A DNA stretch of 64,000 nucleotides from Mayamaea pseudoterrestris (GCA_027923505.1 BROI01000005.1:186001-250000); one strand, 5' to 3'; shown: positions 40,676 to 51,900, numbered from the stretch's first letter. The notes: generated from the sequence alone by a model not told the origin. Translations and numbers: made by a program.

Positions 40676-41945
40676 CTAGTAGAAAGATTCGTCTTCATAC
40701 AAGACATTCGTCACATTGCCCTTGTTGACACCGGTAGCACTAATGGTGTTTGTCAAGGCGCCTTTGGAGTGCGCGTAACCAAGCGCCATGACGAGCATAA
40801 TGCCAACCACAGCCACTTTCGAAAAGAGATTCGAAAAGATTCGTTTTGGTAATGGTTCTTCCACGTCCGCTCCATTGACAGGGAAAGCGTTAGCATCGTG
40901 TTCGGATTCCTCCTTGCCTGTGAAGAGCAAAAATTGTGTGATCAAGGCATACATTGTCAACAGCGCTGCTATAAGAAATGGGCTCAATGTATGTTTGTTT
41001 ACCTGCATGCTCCTTGTCGTCATTGTCATGTTGGTGCTTGTCAAGCGCTGCTTTGCCATCCGATTCAGTGTCGTCAAAAGCATGGTTTGCATTGCTTAAA
41101 GTGTTTGGTGATGACTGCCGCACATTGCCAAACGCAGGCGCTTTTCGCAGCGGTCGCGGCGCATCAATGTGACCCTTTGTTGCATTGATCAACGATTTGG
41201 CGCTGCCAAAAGACGTGTGCGGAGCAGCTAGCAGGTCTAAGGGCAGCCCGTGCGTGACAGCTTGCTTGTCGTTTGTTGCTTCGCTTGTCGTGAGGGCTAG
41301 CGGTGGACGCGCAATGCCAGCAGCAGCTGGCTCGTGAGCATGATGAACGGTTGATGCAGCTGCATTGCTCGAGCTCGTTGCAGGCATTTGTATAGAGGTT
41401 GTCCTGAATAAGGTGATTCCATCCTCCACTTGCACCTTGCGCTTTTTGGCTTCTCCGCTGTCGCCATTACTGACAACTTTGGTCATGTATCCATCGTCTT
41501 TCATAGTTTCTCTATTTCTGTCGTCCAAATCACCGTTTGACGTGCTGCAAGAGCTACCGGTAGCGTCATCGTCATTCCTTTTGTTTGGAGATGTTGCTTC
41601 GTCATGGGTTCGCTTTCGTGAATCATCATCACGCATATTCACGTCAAGGCCATCTGCGACGATGCATCGTTGGTCAATGCCATTGTCCTTTAACGTCGGA
41701 ACAGTTTCCGTAGTCGGGCCAAGCTTGCTTTGGCAAGTGATTGCTTCGTCTGCAAACGCTTCCGAGCGATTGCTGCAATGATCATGGTGCTGCGTGAGCT
41801 TGCCTTGCTGCTCGCCTTTCGCATTGCAGTCAGCTCTTTCGCAGCACCATGATTCGGAGGACATGCTAGTTGATGATTGTACCGATAGAATGAGATTGGT
41901 AGCGTGTTCCTTGTCAACAACTACAAGATGAGAGACAAGGTGCAT
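40676..41945 (-). CDS. Low-complexity protein with C-terminal membrane helices (hypothetical)
   Basis: A minus frame from ATG 41945 (or 41864, MSSESWCCERADC) encodes about 310 residues rich in Ser, Asp, Lys and Thr with KKRKVQVE, a likely nuclear signal. It then runs into a different frame that carries two hydrophobic segments (ALLTMYALITQFLLF and VAVVGIMLVMALGYA) and ends at 40676. A GT-AG intron at 41002-40969 would join them cleanly (HA-AALLTMYAL) into 411 aa, but at 34 nt it would be unusually short. Without it the protein ends at 40890. No family recognised. An NLS with terminal membrane helices could suit a nuclear-envelope protein, which is only a guess. Confidence 0.45.
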
Positions 41946-42076
41946 GGACGTTTTGCCTCGTTTGCTTTCCTCGAAGCGATCCGAAGAGCTAATGAAAATG
42001 TCGCAAAGGTTCTAAATGAGTCGTAGCGGTACTTTCAATTTGTTTTTCGAGATCCGTTCAAAACTCCGTCGCCACC

Positions 42077-43245
42077 ATGACCAGCAGAACTTCCATCACT
42101 GTTCCCTTTCTACTTGGAGCACTAACCTCTCTCTTTGTCACGACACTGATCGAAAGACGAAGGAAAGTGAATGAGAGACGGAATGGTATGTCCTGAATAC
42201 AGTATACGAGTACGCAGGAAATCAATGTGCTGTGGGCTGTGGATGGCGACGCAGTTCATGCTTGTTTAGCCTTTCTGCGCGAGCCTACGAAGCTTACACC
42301 AGGCTTCCATTAGCATTTACTGATCGGATTACCTTTTCTTGTAATGAAAACATCTGATCTCGTTGTCTTCTCTTTTTCGTTGGCGCTTTCACACAGCTGG
42401 TGCCACTCCCGAAGCCAACGACCTGTCACTCTTTTACGGAAACCAAGCGGCACTCACCACTGTCACGGAAAGACAGCGCTTTCTGGATGCCAACGTTTAC
42501 GGCGCATTGGTGCGCGACGCCGTGGTGTGCTGCGTCGACATTGTGCTGGTGCGAAACAACGACGAAACCAAGCGCAGGGAGTGTCTTTTGGTGGAGCGAT
42601 CGTCCGAGCCGGTCAAGGGAGCTTGGTGGTGGCCGGGCGGAAGACTACTGAAAGGTAAACGTGTATGATTATGATGTTATATGAGATGGTATGAAAGCTC
42701 AATTTTACATGCAACTGACCTCACCTTTTTGTTCGTGTAGGCGAAACCTTCTTTGACGCGGCAAAGCGAAAGGCTCGGCAAGAGGCAGGAATCACAAATG
42801 TTAATTGCATTCAAATGTAAGAGTTTTGATGCGATGTGATGAACTTGTATTGTTGCTGACTGTGAATGTTGTTTACTGACATGCGCCTCTAACTTCTACA
42901 TTCCTCGTGCAGCCTTGGTGTTTGGAACACCTTTTTTCCGTAAGTCGATACATCATGCGTCCCTTTCATTGCTTACTAAGATCCTTTCCTGATACTAACG
43001 CTCGCCCGTCTACCCGCAGTACATCCGCATGGGACAATGACTTTTCCAAGGGCACGCAGACTGTCAATGCCATTGTCTTGGTCGAGATTGTTGATCCATC
43101 CGAAAATCACGTCAAGCTCGACGATACGTCGGAGAATTATCGATGGATCAGTTTGGATGCTGACAGCGCTAGAGCAAACAATGAGGACGAGTATGTTGTG
43201 CAAGCCTTGCTGCGACTCAAGGCATGGAACCCAAACTATGTTTAA
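42077..43245 (+). CDS. Nudix hydrolase, GDP-mannose mannosyl hydrolase-like
   Basis: Five exons: 42077-42185, 42397-42654, 42741-42816, 42913-42939 and 43020-43245, giving 231 aa; every junction is GT-AG and keeps frame. The first exon encodes an N-terminal membrane anchor (ITVPFLLGALTSLFVTTLIE). The Nudix box, split by intron 2, reads GGRLLKGETFFDAAKRKARQEAGI. The canonical RE and first E of EE are RK and QE, a divergence also seen in GDP-mannose mannosyl hydrolases. The segment ILGVWNTFFPTSAWDNDFSKGTQTVNAIVL also matches that subfamily (GVWxHFYxDNF). It probably hydrolyses a GDP-sugar at the cytosolic face of a membrane; the substrate is inferred. Confidence 0.82.
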
Positions 43246-43573
43246 CGATTGAAAATATAGTCGCCGAGCAGTAAGCTGGGACGGACTGGACTATCGCGCA
43301 AGTACCTTACTACGAAACGCTTCGCATGCAACCTAGTCTAATAAGACCGTGCGAGTTTCTCAGTTGTCATGAACGCAGAGTGTAGAAATAGGAGAGAGAT
43401 TGAAAAGCTACACATGGCGAATGGCTGAAGCAAACACAGAGTACCGCTCCGAATCGTTTTGTCGCAGAGGTTCTCGTGAGATTCATCAACATCGCACGCT
43501 GTGGCGGTGTCGAGACCATGGGAAGCATCCGCTCAACAGCATTCATACGCTTTCTTTTCTACATCATAATCCC
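43246..43573. promoter_or_regulatory. Intergenic region, Nudix 3' end to next plus gene
   Basis: 328 bp. The downstream frame is open from 43400, but the ATG at 43574 precedes the first coding-like sequence. No motif recognised. Confidence 0.35.
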
Positions 43574-44470
43574 ATGTCAAAGAAAAAAAAATTGTCGAGA
43601 ATAGAAGTTTCGAAGGCAGCTTTCAATGAAGCCGTGCAGTCCTTCAGCGAGTCCATGCCTTTGCTGATGCATGGCTGCGGCGACGTGACTCCGAATCATG
43701 TCAACCAGGATACAGCTAAACTCGTCGCGTCCCTCACAGCCGACTATATTTCATCCTTGACGGATGCTGCCATTCGCGTTCAGCGTTTGCAGTCGCCGGA
43801 ATCGTTGCTGACGGCTCCGCCGCCTCGATTTCCCAAGTCGCTCCAACCATTGGCTCCGCCGCCGCAAAATGACTCGATGACGACGACGAACCATCAGCGA
43901 AAGCGACCAAGACGCAGCACGGACGAGTACTGGGACGAGCCGCTCCCGGCACCAAAGATCAAGAATCAAGCAGCGTCCAGTAACAGATCATCATTAGCAT
44001 GGGTCGGTCTTGCCGGTTGCGATTTCAGTAGTCGCACGCGCTCGGTTTTCGTTTCCGAGTGCCACGCCCTGTCGACGCGCACCTTTTTGTTTCCCATTTG
44101 CCACGACGCCTACGCCTATGGACGCGTCACGCAACTGCAGGCCTCCAAGCGAGCGTTGGTGCCGCTGCTGACGGATGCAGCCACCATGGAACTGATGAAA
44201 ACGGAAGGAGTGTTGGTGCGAACGAAAAAAGCAACAAAGGATAGAAGAAAGAAAAAGGCAATTGCTGCTGACGATGATGATGAGGACGACGATGAGCAAG
44301 ATGTAAACGAGGATGATGATGAGGATAACGAGTCGGCGAATAGTGACGAGGAAGATGGTGGACCAACCTGGACAGGCTTGGACGATTTGCTGCCAAGCTA
44401 TCGAACGCGGACGGAACATGATGTGGAATTGGAGCCAAACGTGGAAAGTTCCTTGTTTTGTAACATTTGA
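43574..44470 (+). CDS. Nuclear hypothetical protein with possible histone-fold and acidic tail
   Basis: 298 aa from ATG 43574 (MSKKKKLSRIEVSKAAFNEA). Residues about 10-70 are helical (SMPLLMHGCGDVTPNHVNQD, AKLVASLTADYISSLTDAAI) and resemble the histone-fold of TAF- or ADA1-like transcription subunits, with the helix-strand-helix spacing, though the match is weak. A basic NLS (QRKRPRRSTDEYWDE) follows. A mid-domain at about 145-225 has LAWVGLAGCDFSSRTRSVFV and FLFPICHDAYAYGRV. The last 70 residues are strongly acidic (Asp/Glu runs). A transcription or chromatin role is plausible but not shown. Confidence 0.6.
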   Translation: MSKKKKLSRIEVSKAAFNEAVQSFSESMPLLMHGCGDVTPNHVNQDTAKLVASLTADYISSLTDAAIRVQRLQSPESLLTAPPPRFPKSLQPLAPPPQNDSMTTTNHQRKRPRRSTDEYWDEPLPAPKIKNQAASSNRSSLAWVGLAGCDFSSRTRSVFVSECHALSTRTFLFPICHDAYAYGRVTQLQASKRALVPLLTDAATMELMKTEGVLVRTKKATKDRRKKKAIAADDDDEDDDEQDVNEDDDEDNESANSDEEDGGPTWTGLDDLLPSYRTRTEHDVELEPNVESSLFCNI

Positions 44471-44612
44471 TTTGCTGTAGTAGCTTATAAAAGCTTTGTT
44501 AAAGCATTTTGGTGGTTGTGAAATACATAAGACTCAGCTCGACAACTCCGATAATACACCATGTACAGTACTAGAGTACCTACATACATGGCGTACTCTC
44601 CGCTCAGTGAAA

Positions 44613-45487
44613 TTACATCATACTGTCTCCCGCGTAGGCTGTCGCATTGAAAAGGATACACAAAGTGAGTTCCGTCTTCTTGTAGACAAATCGTCATGCA
44701 TAACACAACGTTTCAACTCACGCGCTGCCCGACCACTCTTCCAGTACGCTTGCAGGTTGGGGCGCTTTTTAAAGTGTTCGTAAAACTCCTTTAATGCAGG
44801 AACGTTGGCAGCATCCCAAGCATGCTCGTAAAAGTCGGTGTTGAACTGATGCACCGATGCATCCAACACATGAAACAAGCAAAAGTCGGCATACGTGACT
44901 CCACTTCCACCGGCAACAGGATTACTTAGACCAGCCTTTTTGACAATCTTGTCAAAGTGCGCCAAGTACTTGAGCATGCGATCCTTGGAAAATTCCTTGG
45001 ACGCTTCGTCGGCCTCTTCCTTTTGATCCTTGTAGCTGGCGTGATTCTGGACTGGATGAAAGGTGCTTCGGCCTTCGCCAATGTAGTCTAGCGCATTCAA
45101 TGTAATGGATGTAGCTTGGGCGCGCTCCTTGGCCGACTTGGGAGCGTAACCAAGGGCTTCGCCCAAGTACTCCATGCAGGCGCCAACTTGATTCACAAAG
45201 ACTTGTTCGTCATCGCCATTGCTTGGTCGATGCCAAATGGCTGGCGGATACAAGACGGGAAATGGCTGACTACTAATATCGTCGCTCACGCTAATCAACG
45301 CGGGCGATCCGCGAAACATATCCATGGATCCTTGTGGCCCGTACAAGCCATCGCCGGAGTCTAGATAGGCAACGCCAGCATCCTCCAGCATGAGGCGGAG
45401 GAATTCGCCGCGGCCTTTGAGGGTTCCGGGTGAATGATAGAGGACAGTCCACTCGGGAACTGCGTTTGATGAGGTGGAAGATGTCAT
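44613..45487 (-). CDS. Glutathione S-transferase (soluble, sigma/pi-like)
   Basis: Two exons: 45487-44722 and a 26-nt last exon 44638-44613 (83-nt intron, GCGC/GTGAGT to GCGACAG), giving 263 aa. The N-terminal thioredoxin fold starts at EWTVLYHSPGTLKGRGEFLR, with an SPALISVSD-like cis-Pro region near PFPVLYPPAIWH. The helical C domain includes GGSGVTYADFCLFHVLDASV, the conserved N-capping box. The tiny second exon replaces the odd read-through tail with PYAGDSMM and a stop, the ending typical of stramenopile GSTs (x-AGDSMM), which confirms the splice. It conjugates glutathione to electrophiles in the cytosol. Confidence 0.85.
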
Positions 45488-46172
45488 GATGGTATGTATG
45501 AATGAAAGATTGGAAGCAAAGACAGAATAGCGACGTTTGCCATGTGAATGTGACGGAAAGATCTTGGTCGGGTGCATGGATCGCGATGTTCGTCGACGTT
45601 CCAAATTCTGTGTCGCACTGGTGACTTAACGTAAGCACTCGTACCGGTAGTCGTCGCTTCGTCAAAAGCTAGCGCATCGTGCAATGTAATGTGCTGTAGT
45701 CTTCTAATGCTTGACTAGCCTTGCCGTCTACCAGTAGTGACGCTTTTCCTCATTCATATCTTGTAGTTACTGACGAAGCAAAACCTACTCTAAGGACTTT
45801 GTTGAAGCATAGCTAGCGAAAAGAGCTATATCTAGCAGTCGCCGGAATGTATGGGCGGATGAAAAAGTCTACGGGTAGCTCAGGCTGTGTGAGCCATGAT
45901 TTGGTATTTGTCGGACAGATACGAGTAAGTCGAATGTTGACTGTACATATACTGGAACAGGTTAGTATGAAGATCTTTCGTGGCATTGAAGCGAGTGTGT
46001 AAAGGCGCACATGATAGTTAAGGTACGGCTAATCGCAATTGAATCTTCTGGTAGGCGCGACTACATAGGTACTTGTTGTTTCATGCTCTGCCGACGGCAC
46101 GCAATCTAGATACAAACAATTGCATTTGCGTATACTGATAGTAGTAAATGAAAGATTCAACGCTACAGCAAT
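45488..46172. promoter_or_regulatory. Intergenic region upstream of GST with TACCGGTA
   Basis: 685 bp between the GST start and the 3' end of the LEA-like gene. A perfect TACCGGTA lies at 45642-45649, 155 bp upstream of GST. Nothing else recognised. Confidence 0.45.
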
Positions 46173-47132
46173 TTAAACATCATAAAAGTCCCGCTTTGGC
46201 TCGCCAATTGGATCAGGCTTGTCAATGGACTTTTCTGGGCGCTTTTCGCGACGCTCGCGCTCGCCCCGAAAGATATTGTCCTCGGCATCCTTGTCGCCGC
46301 CGACATATTCCGTGGTCTTTTCAATCACTTCCTGTGCGCCACCACGTAACTTGTTCATGCCAGTTTGGGTAGAGTAATCGGTGTCGGCAGCGGCTCCTGC
46401 TGCCTTGTCTCCTGCCTTGGTTAAATCTTCCTTGGCGCTGTCTTTTGTGTTCTCGTAGCTTGCAGTTGCACTTTCCTTGGCGTTTCCTGCCATGTTTTTG
46501 GCGCTGTCATATGCGGATGATGCCTTGTCTTTGGCAGTCTCATATCCATCCTGCATCTTGTTCCCCGCCTCGCCAAGCATGTCCTTTGCATTGCCGGCCT
46601 TGTTCTTCATGTCTTCGACGGTATCGTCACTTGGTGTCACAAAGTCTTTTGTCGTTTCGTAAGCTGAAGACGCCATGTCCTTTGATTTCTCATAACCAGC
46701 TTTTACATTGTCCTTGGCTTGATCAACTGTTTCGTCACTTGGAGTGACAAAGTCTTTCGTCTTTTCAAAAGCTGACGCAGCCATATCCTTCGTCTTTTCG
46801 AACCCAGCCTTCACCTTGTCCTTCGTTTCTTCAACAGTCTCTTCCGTGGGAGTGACAAACTCCTTCGTCTTGACGAATGCCGCGGCGGCGGCTTCCTTTG
46901 TCTTTTCGAGACCAACCTTTGCCATGTCTTTGGATACTTCAAAGCCTTCTTGAAGCTTATCGCCGGCCTTGGAAAAGATGCCAAGATCTTCATTTCCACC
47001 ATCCCTCGTCGTGACTTTGGATCGCTGCTGAAGGGAAGCAAAGGCAAACGGCGCCGTCCTTGGCGCGAGGCGGAATCCCGCAAGGCCTTGTGCCGCGCGG
47101 GCACTGGGGACTGCTAGGCGCATCATGTACAT
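46173..47132 (-). CDS. LEA-like protein with long amphipathic repeats, probably mitochondrial
   Basis: 319 aa; possible starts at 47132, 47126 and 47123 (MYMMRLAVPSARAAQ). The N-terminus is Arg/Ala-rich without acids, a mitochondrial-type presequence (RLAPRTAPFAFASLQQRSKV). The body consists of imperfect repeats of about 33-35 residues built on an 11-mer helix: FEKTKDMAASAFEKTKDFVT, PSDETVDQAKDNVKAGYEKS, KDMASSAYETTKDFVTPSDD. These Lys/Ala/Glu/Thr amphipathic repeats are typical of group 3 LEA proteins, which protect membranes and enzymes during desiccation or freezing. A charged tail (GERERREKRPEKS) ends the protein. The repeats are in register in the DNA, suggesting tandem duplication. Confidence 0.75.
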   Translation of the reverse strand: MYMMRLAVPSARAAQGLAGFRLAPRTAPFAFASLQQRSKVTTRDGGNEDLGIFSKAGDKLQEGFEVSKDMAKVGLEKTKEAAAAAFVKTKEFVTPTEETVEETKDKVKAGFEKTKDMAASAFEKTKDFVTPSDETVDQAKDNVKAGYEKSKDMASSAYETTKDFVTPSDDTVEDMKNKAGNAKDMLGEAGNKMQDGYETAKDKASSAYDSAKNMAGNAKESATASYENTKDSAKEDLTKAGDKAAGAAADTDYSTQTGMNKLRGGAQEVIEKTTEYVGGDKDAEDNIFRGERERREKRPEKSIDKPDPIGEPKRDFYDV

Positions 47133-47414
47133 AATGATTGCTTTGTTTCAAAATTGCAGCAACGGAGATTTGGTTTGCAGGTATAGTGAGCAACTGTGTC
47201 ACTTCTTCGATGTAACTTGATCTTCCAAAAGGTTCGCAGCAAGATTTCCATCGTCGTCGAGCAAAAAAGCGTCGCATCGTCCTCGACGCTTCATGTCGCA
47301 CCAATACTCAGTGCGACACGCAAAAAGCGTCGACAAAAAATTCGCCATTCCAAAATCACAGGTTTGCTGCCAATATTCAGGCGCAGAGTTGATGTAATAT
47401 CTTTATAATCGAGG
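47133..47414. promoter_or_regulatory. Divergent promoter, LEA-like / methyltransferase
   Basis: 282 bp between start codons. GTCGTCGAGC-like and GCGTCG elements recur (47245-47340), including two AAAAAGCGTCG copies near 47264 and 47323. These could be promoter elements; no gene is seen. Confidence 0.4.
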
Positions 47415-48254
47415 ATGAAATGTCGTCCATACGAGTCAGTCCTTTGGGGATTGCTGCTTCTGCTGCCAACATGTTGCTCGACGTTCACACCTTCCATTAT
47501 GTCGTCGTCGACGCATCGGATGAACAGGAAGAATTTAAACCATCGGCACTATCAGCCAGTTGCATTACAACGCAAGCATATCAAGCTTTTTAGTTCCGCA
47601 GACTTTGACTTTTCGTCGTCCTGGGCCTGGGAGCAGTACTATGCCAGGAATGAAAGCGTCGTGACGGATTGGCACGGCTCGGTGCCGCTTCAAGACATTG
47701 CCTTATTGGTGAGTGAACAACTTGATGCACAGCAGATGCAGCAGCAAGAAGAAGGCAAAGAAGAAGATGCAGAGAAAGACACAGAGACTTTTAATCCGAC
47801 ATGCCTCATTATCGGATGCGGCACCTCCGACCTACCGACCGTTCTACGTGCATTCTTGCCAAAACTGCGCATGATTCTGCTCGACTCGTCGGCAACCTGC
47901 ATGATCATGTTACGCGAACGATATCAACATGATTCTCTCGTCACATGCATTTGCGAGGATGCCACGCGACTCGACTCCATCGCAGACGACTCGATTGACT
48001 TGATCATTGACAAGGGTTTCTTGGACGCCTTGCTTTGTAGCGAAGGATGGAACGGGTTGGTAGAACGAACAATGGCGGCGGCGACGCGAGTCTTGAAGCG
48101 CGGCAGCGGGAAATATGTTTGGATTGGATACAAGCTTCCGCAGTCGACGCTTGATTTCATGGCGGAAACGACAGCTTTGGATATGCATTGGGAGAATGAT
48201 TGCGATGGCTCAAACGACAATGTGGCAATTCGAATTGGTGTTAGAAAACGTTGA
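47415..48254 (+). CDS. SAM-dependent methyltransferase (METTL13-like) with signal/plastid presequence
   Basis: 279 aa. The N-terminus MKCRPYESVLWGLLLLLPTCCSTFTPS is a signal peptide with an aromatic at the likely cleavage site, then a Ser/His/Arg/Asn-rich stretch, so plastid import or secretion is predicted. The class I methyltransferase domain has WAWEQYYARNESVVTDWHGS, motif I LIIGCGTSDLPTVLR, a motif II-like MILLDSS, and DSIDLIIDKGFLDALLCSEG, a stretch shared with the METTL13/EEF1AKMT family. The substrate is unknown; the family usually methylates lysines or N-termini of proteins. A Gln/Glu-rich insertion (QQMQQQEEGKEEDAEKD) precedes motif I. Confidence 0.8.
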   Translation: MKCRPYESVLWGLLLLLPTCCSTFTPSIMSSSTHRMNRKNLNHRHYQPVALQRKHIKLFSSADFDFSSSWAWEQYYARNESVVTDWHGSVPLQDIALLVSEQLDAQQMQQQEEGKEEDAEKDTETFNPTCLIIGCGTSDLPTVLRAFLPKLRMILLDSSATCMIMLRERYQHDSLVTCICEDATRLDSIADDSIDLIIDKGFLDALLCSEGWNGLVERTMAAATRVLKRGSGKYVWIGYKLPQSTLDFMAETTALDMHWENDCDGSNDNVAIRIGVRKR

Positions 48255-48963
48255 AAGTGAAGCGCTGAATTGAGTCCTGCATCATCTTCCTTGCCTTTGC
48301 TTTTCGCTATTGACTCATATGGTGGTGGGGCCTTGCCTGAATGCATGCTTTTTGACGCCTTCTCGCAGCGCGAAAAGCAAGTCGCCAACCCAAAGCTGAT
48401 TGCGATCAGTCACACAATCACATGGACAATAGAGCTCTATTGGATTGCTATTATAAACAGCCTTCCTCGTAAGAGTCACTGATGGGTGAGACGAAGGAGC
48501 GCACATGTAAAGTGTGCTCCTGCTCCTTTGAAAGATAACAATGCAACTACCAGCTCTTAATCCATTCAACCAATTTCATATTTAAACACATTCGCGGGGC
48601 GGGGAGGTGGTAGGATCAATGGTTTCACAAAGCCTGCAAAGACTTTTGCGCGCTCCGCGCGCACAAACACTGCCAAACAGACAGTAGATACAGTGGCCTT
48701 CAAAGCAACCATTTGATGGGTTGGTGCCAACAACACTTGTCCATATGGAACCAAAGGAGAGACGAAAGATTGCAGTAATTGAGTGGTAATCAATGGTTTA
48801 AGAGCATACTCCTAAAGTAAAGCAATGTGTTTTGGGATAGCTAATACGGTCATTGTGTGGGTCATTGCATGCGCCCAAAGCCTGACGTCATATCTGTCGC
48901 AGTGGCAGCCTTCCAATTAATGTCGTGAAGCATGTTCGGATAGATCCTACCACAACTAATGAA
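48255..48963. other. Convergent intergenic region with strong hairpins
   Basis: 709 bp between the methyltransferase and PRP8 3' ends. It has a 12-bp stem at 48494-48528 (outer arms AAGGAGC/GCTCCTT, inner GCACA/TGTGC, 7-nt loop and 4-nt bulge) and a perfect 7-bp hairpin TGCGCGC-TCC-GCGCGCA at 48647-48663. A TGACGTCA lies at 48883-48890. No ORF with coding character. Confidence 0.5.
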
Positions 48964-51900
48964 TTATTCTAGAAAGTCGTCCAAATCAGCTTCGTCCGAT
49001 CCTTCCTCCATGTTGGCGAATGTCAAAAAGTGTTGTGGACGGTGACACTCGGCGTAGAATGGCTCTGGCACGTCCATCTTTAAGCTGTAATCCATTGTCG
49101 CGTTGTGTTTCACGCCCTGGAAATTGTAGTTCCAGCCCAAGCCACTCTCCGGAACCATAAAGAACCCTTTAAAGCGATCCGACAACAGCATCTGCACCTT
49201 TTCAAAACAGTAGGTCGAATAGTCATCCGCGTTGGCGACGCCTCCAGGCACATTGCGGCTCTTCTTGCCCCAATCCAAACCGGCGTCCGTAACGCGATAC
49301 GCCGTCAACGAACACGATCCCTGCGTGAACGCTGTTGTAATGATAATTTCGTCCTTGCCATTCCAAGCCTTGGGATTATCCTGCATTATGGAAGCGTGGG
49401 CAACCACGTCGGGCGCCGGAAGGATCTGGACGCCGTTTTGAATAATCTCATTCGGCTGCGTGTGAATCCAGCCCAGTGGCTGCAAATCCTTCAGCATGTC
49501 CGATTCGGGAAATCGTTTCGGTACTGTAACACTTTGATGATTGCCGACTTGCGGTACCAAAACAATACATCTCACTTCGCGGACTTGATCATTGTCCGGC
49601 GGCGTCACACCGAACAAATATCCTGCAATCTGAGTTCGCAAATCTGCGCACATGATGAATTTCGAGAGAATGTTCTTCGGCAGTACATACGTCAAACCAT
49701 CCTCCGAAATGTCTTCCGACGAGACGTAAATGTGCTTGGTGCGCAGATACAGATTCGTTGCGCTTATTGCACGAACTCGCCAGTCAGTCTTGCTTTGAAA
49801 GGTTGCTGACTCGTACTGCGTTGTCGTAGTCACCACAATTTGTTCGCCGTGCACATTGGTCGTTTTGGTAGTTGTAGCCGTCATTTGCGATTGATCACGA
49901 GCCTGAGCTTCAATTTCAGCCACTTGCTGGCGTTGCACTGATGGAGGCGCAATCTCCATTCCAAGAATAATATCGCGAATCTCACTCTGCGTCAGCGACG
50001 ACACGTTCACGTTGTTCTTCTTTCCGTAGTCACCAAGAATCAAGTCCTTGAGCGCTACCTCCACCTTGATCCACTGTGCGTCCGTGAGAGTCGGCCAAAC
50101 ATGATGGGGCTCTGTGATAACGCTCTTATCCGGTCGCAAAATCTGTTTCACTTTGTCAGCGTTGACGTGCAAGCCGCGCAGAATGAGAATCAGACGTGAA
50201 AATGCAGTGTAAGACGATATGCTCTTCAGCCAATCGTCGTATATGTTAAACAAGACCATCTGTGGCTCCGTCGCCCGAAGGATAAGATCGCCAAGCTTCT
50301 CTACTTTCAAAGCCGCCTGGAAAGGAAGCTGTAGCTCGGAGCCCTTCAACACAATATTCGGAAAGTCAAGACAGTGCACTTCCAACGGATCAAGCAATCC
50401 CTTGCGCGTCACAATAATCTGCTTCGGTTGTTCCTCAATCGGCAATGAGCGAATCAGCGCAGCGACTTCTTCGGCTGTCTTCCACTTTGCAAGCTGCGAC
50501 AAACGCTTCTGGCCGGCCCAGACACTCGTGTGGATAATCTTGAGGAAGAGCTGACCTGTCCTTGGGTTGAAAATGAAAATGGCACCGTTGATCGGTTTCG
50601 TAACCAAATTTCCTTCAAAAGTCTTGTGAATTGTAACGCGGTAGACATTCGTATCGTCGACAAACCAGATAACCTGATTACTGAATAATTCTCCATAATT
50701 CTGCGAGCTCAAGTAAGGCTCCGTTGGCTCACTGCTGTAGAGCTGCAGCGCTTTTCGGATCCGCTCGCGTAGAACGTACAAGGCAGGGTTCGCCTTCATG
50801 ATCTTTGCCATTGCTTGCTGCAGGAGAGGCTTGCCGCCAGGGATGTAGTTACCGAACCCGCTATACAGTGAATACGCCAGGTCGACTGCGAGAAGAATAC
50901 CAGTAGGCGAAGGATAGATACTCATGTTGTCCGTCGTGTAGTCAAGAAACTTGGCGCGACCATAGCGTTCGATGTCGTGACTGTCGAAGTCTCCCCATCG
51001 TAATTGGACATCAATCCAGTATTTATTCGTCGTGGTTCCATCAAAATCATCTTTCGTATCGTGCAAAAGTGATGGCTTGGTGACCTGCCACTTGTATGCG
51101 GCGAATAGTACCAAGTCCGCGCAGCTACTGTTCATTTTGTATGACTTTCGCGGATGAATTGTTTCCTTCTGCACAGATTCAATCTCAAGCGCGTCAAGCT
51201 CCTGGTCAAAAACTTGAACAATGTCCATGACAAGTGATTCGTGTATCTTCTGCCACAGATGGGCGCGGAAAATTTGAATCAAAGATATTTTAAGAGTGGG
51301 AATCTTTCCGTGCATGAATATTCCGGTCAAATCTAATTGGACTTGGAATCCAACGTATACGTTGGCTCGGTTAATGGTTGGCGACCACCACAGCGTGAAT
51401 CGACGGTTCGGGATCTGCGTCAATCCAGAACGTTGGGCGTTGGTCAGCTTTTTGAACTTCATGCTCTCTTCAAATCCACTGTACGACGAAAAACAATCAG
51501 TGTGAGCGAAACAAACAAAACAAGTTTATAATGGCGGTCCACTGCTGCAAAAGACTTACGATGCCTTTTCCCAAAAGAGACCCTCCCAAGTAGGAAAATA
51601 GGTGCCTTTAAACAAACTATGTTCGAGAATGCCTTCAACACCACCCAGAGCTTGAATCATATCCGTTCGATAAGCGTTCAAATTCCACAGCTTTCCATCA
51701 TGTCGCTGATGAGTCCACCAAAAAGGATTCACGCGAAGAATGTGGAACTTCTTCATCTCCTCGCGGCATCGCCAGCCGCGGTCATACGCCAGCGTATGAC
51801 GGTCCTTCGAAAATAAAGTGTTTATCCGAGGAATACCACGATCCCAAGAGTCTTCCAAATCTTCTAAAGTCAAGCGACGGTTTTGTGCGTTTGCCTCTTG

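Noticed and set aside
49700-49960. JAB1/MPN domain of PRP8 as an active deubiquitinase
   Set aside because: The metal-site residues are degenerate (WIHTQP), as in all PRP8 proteins.
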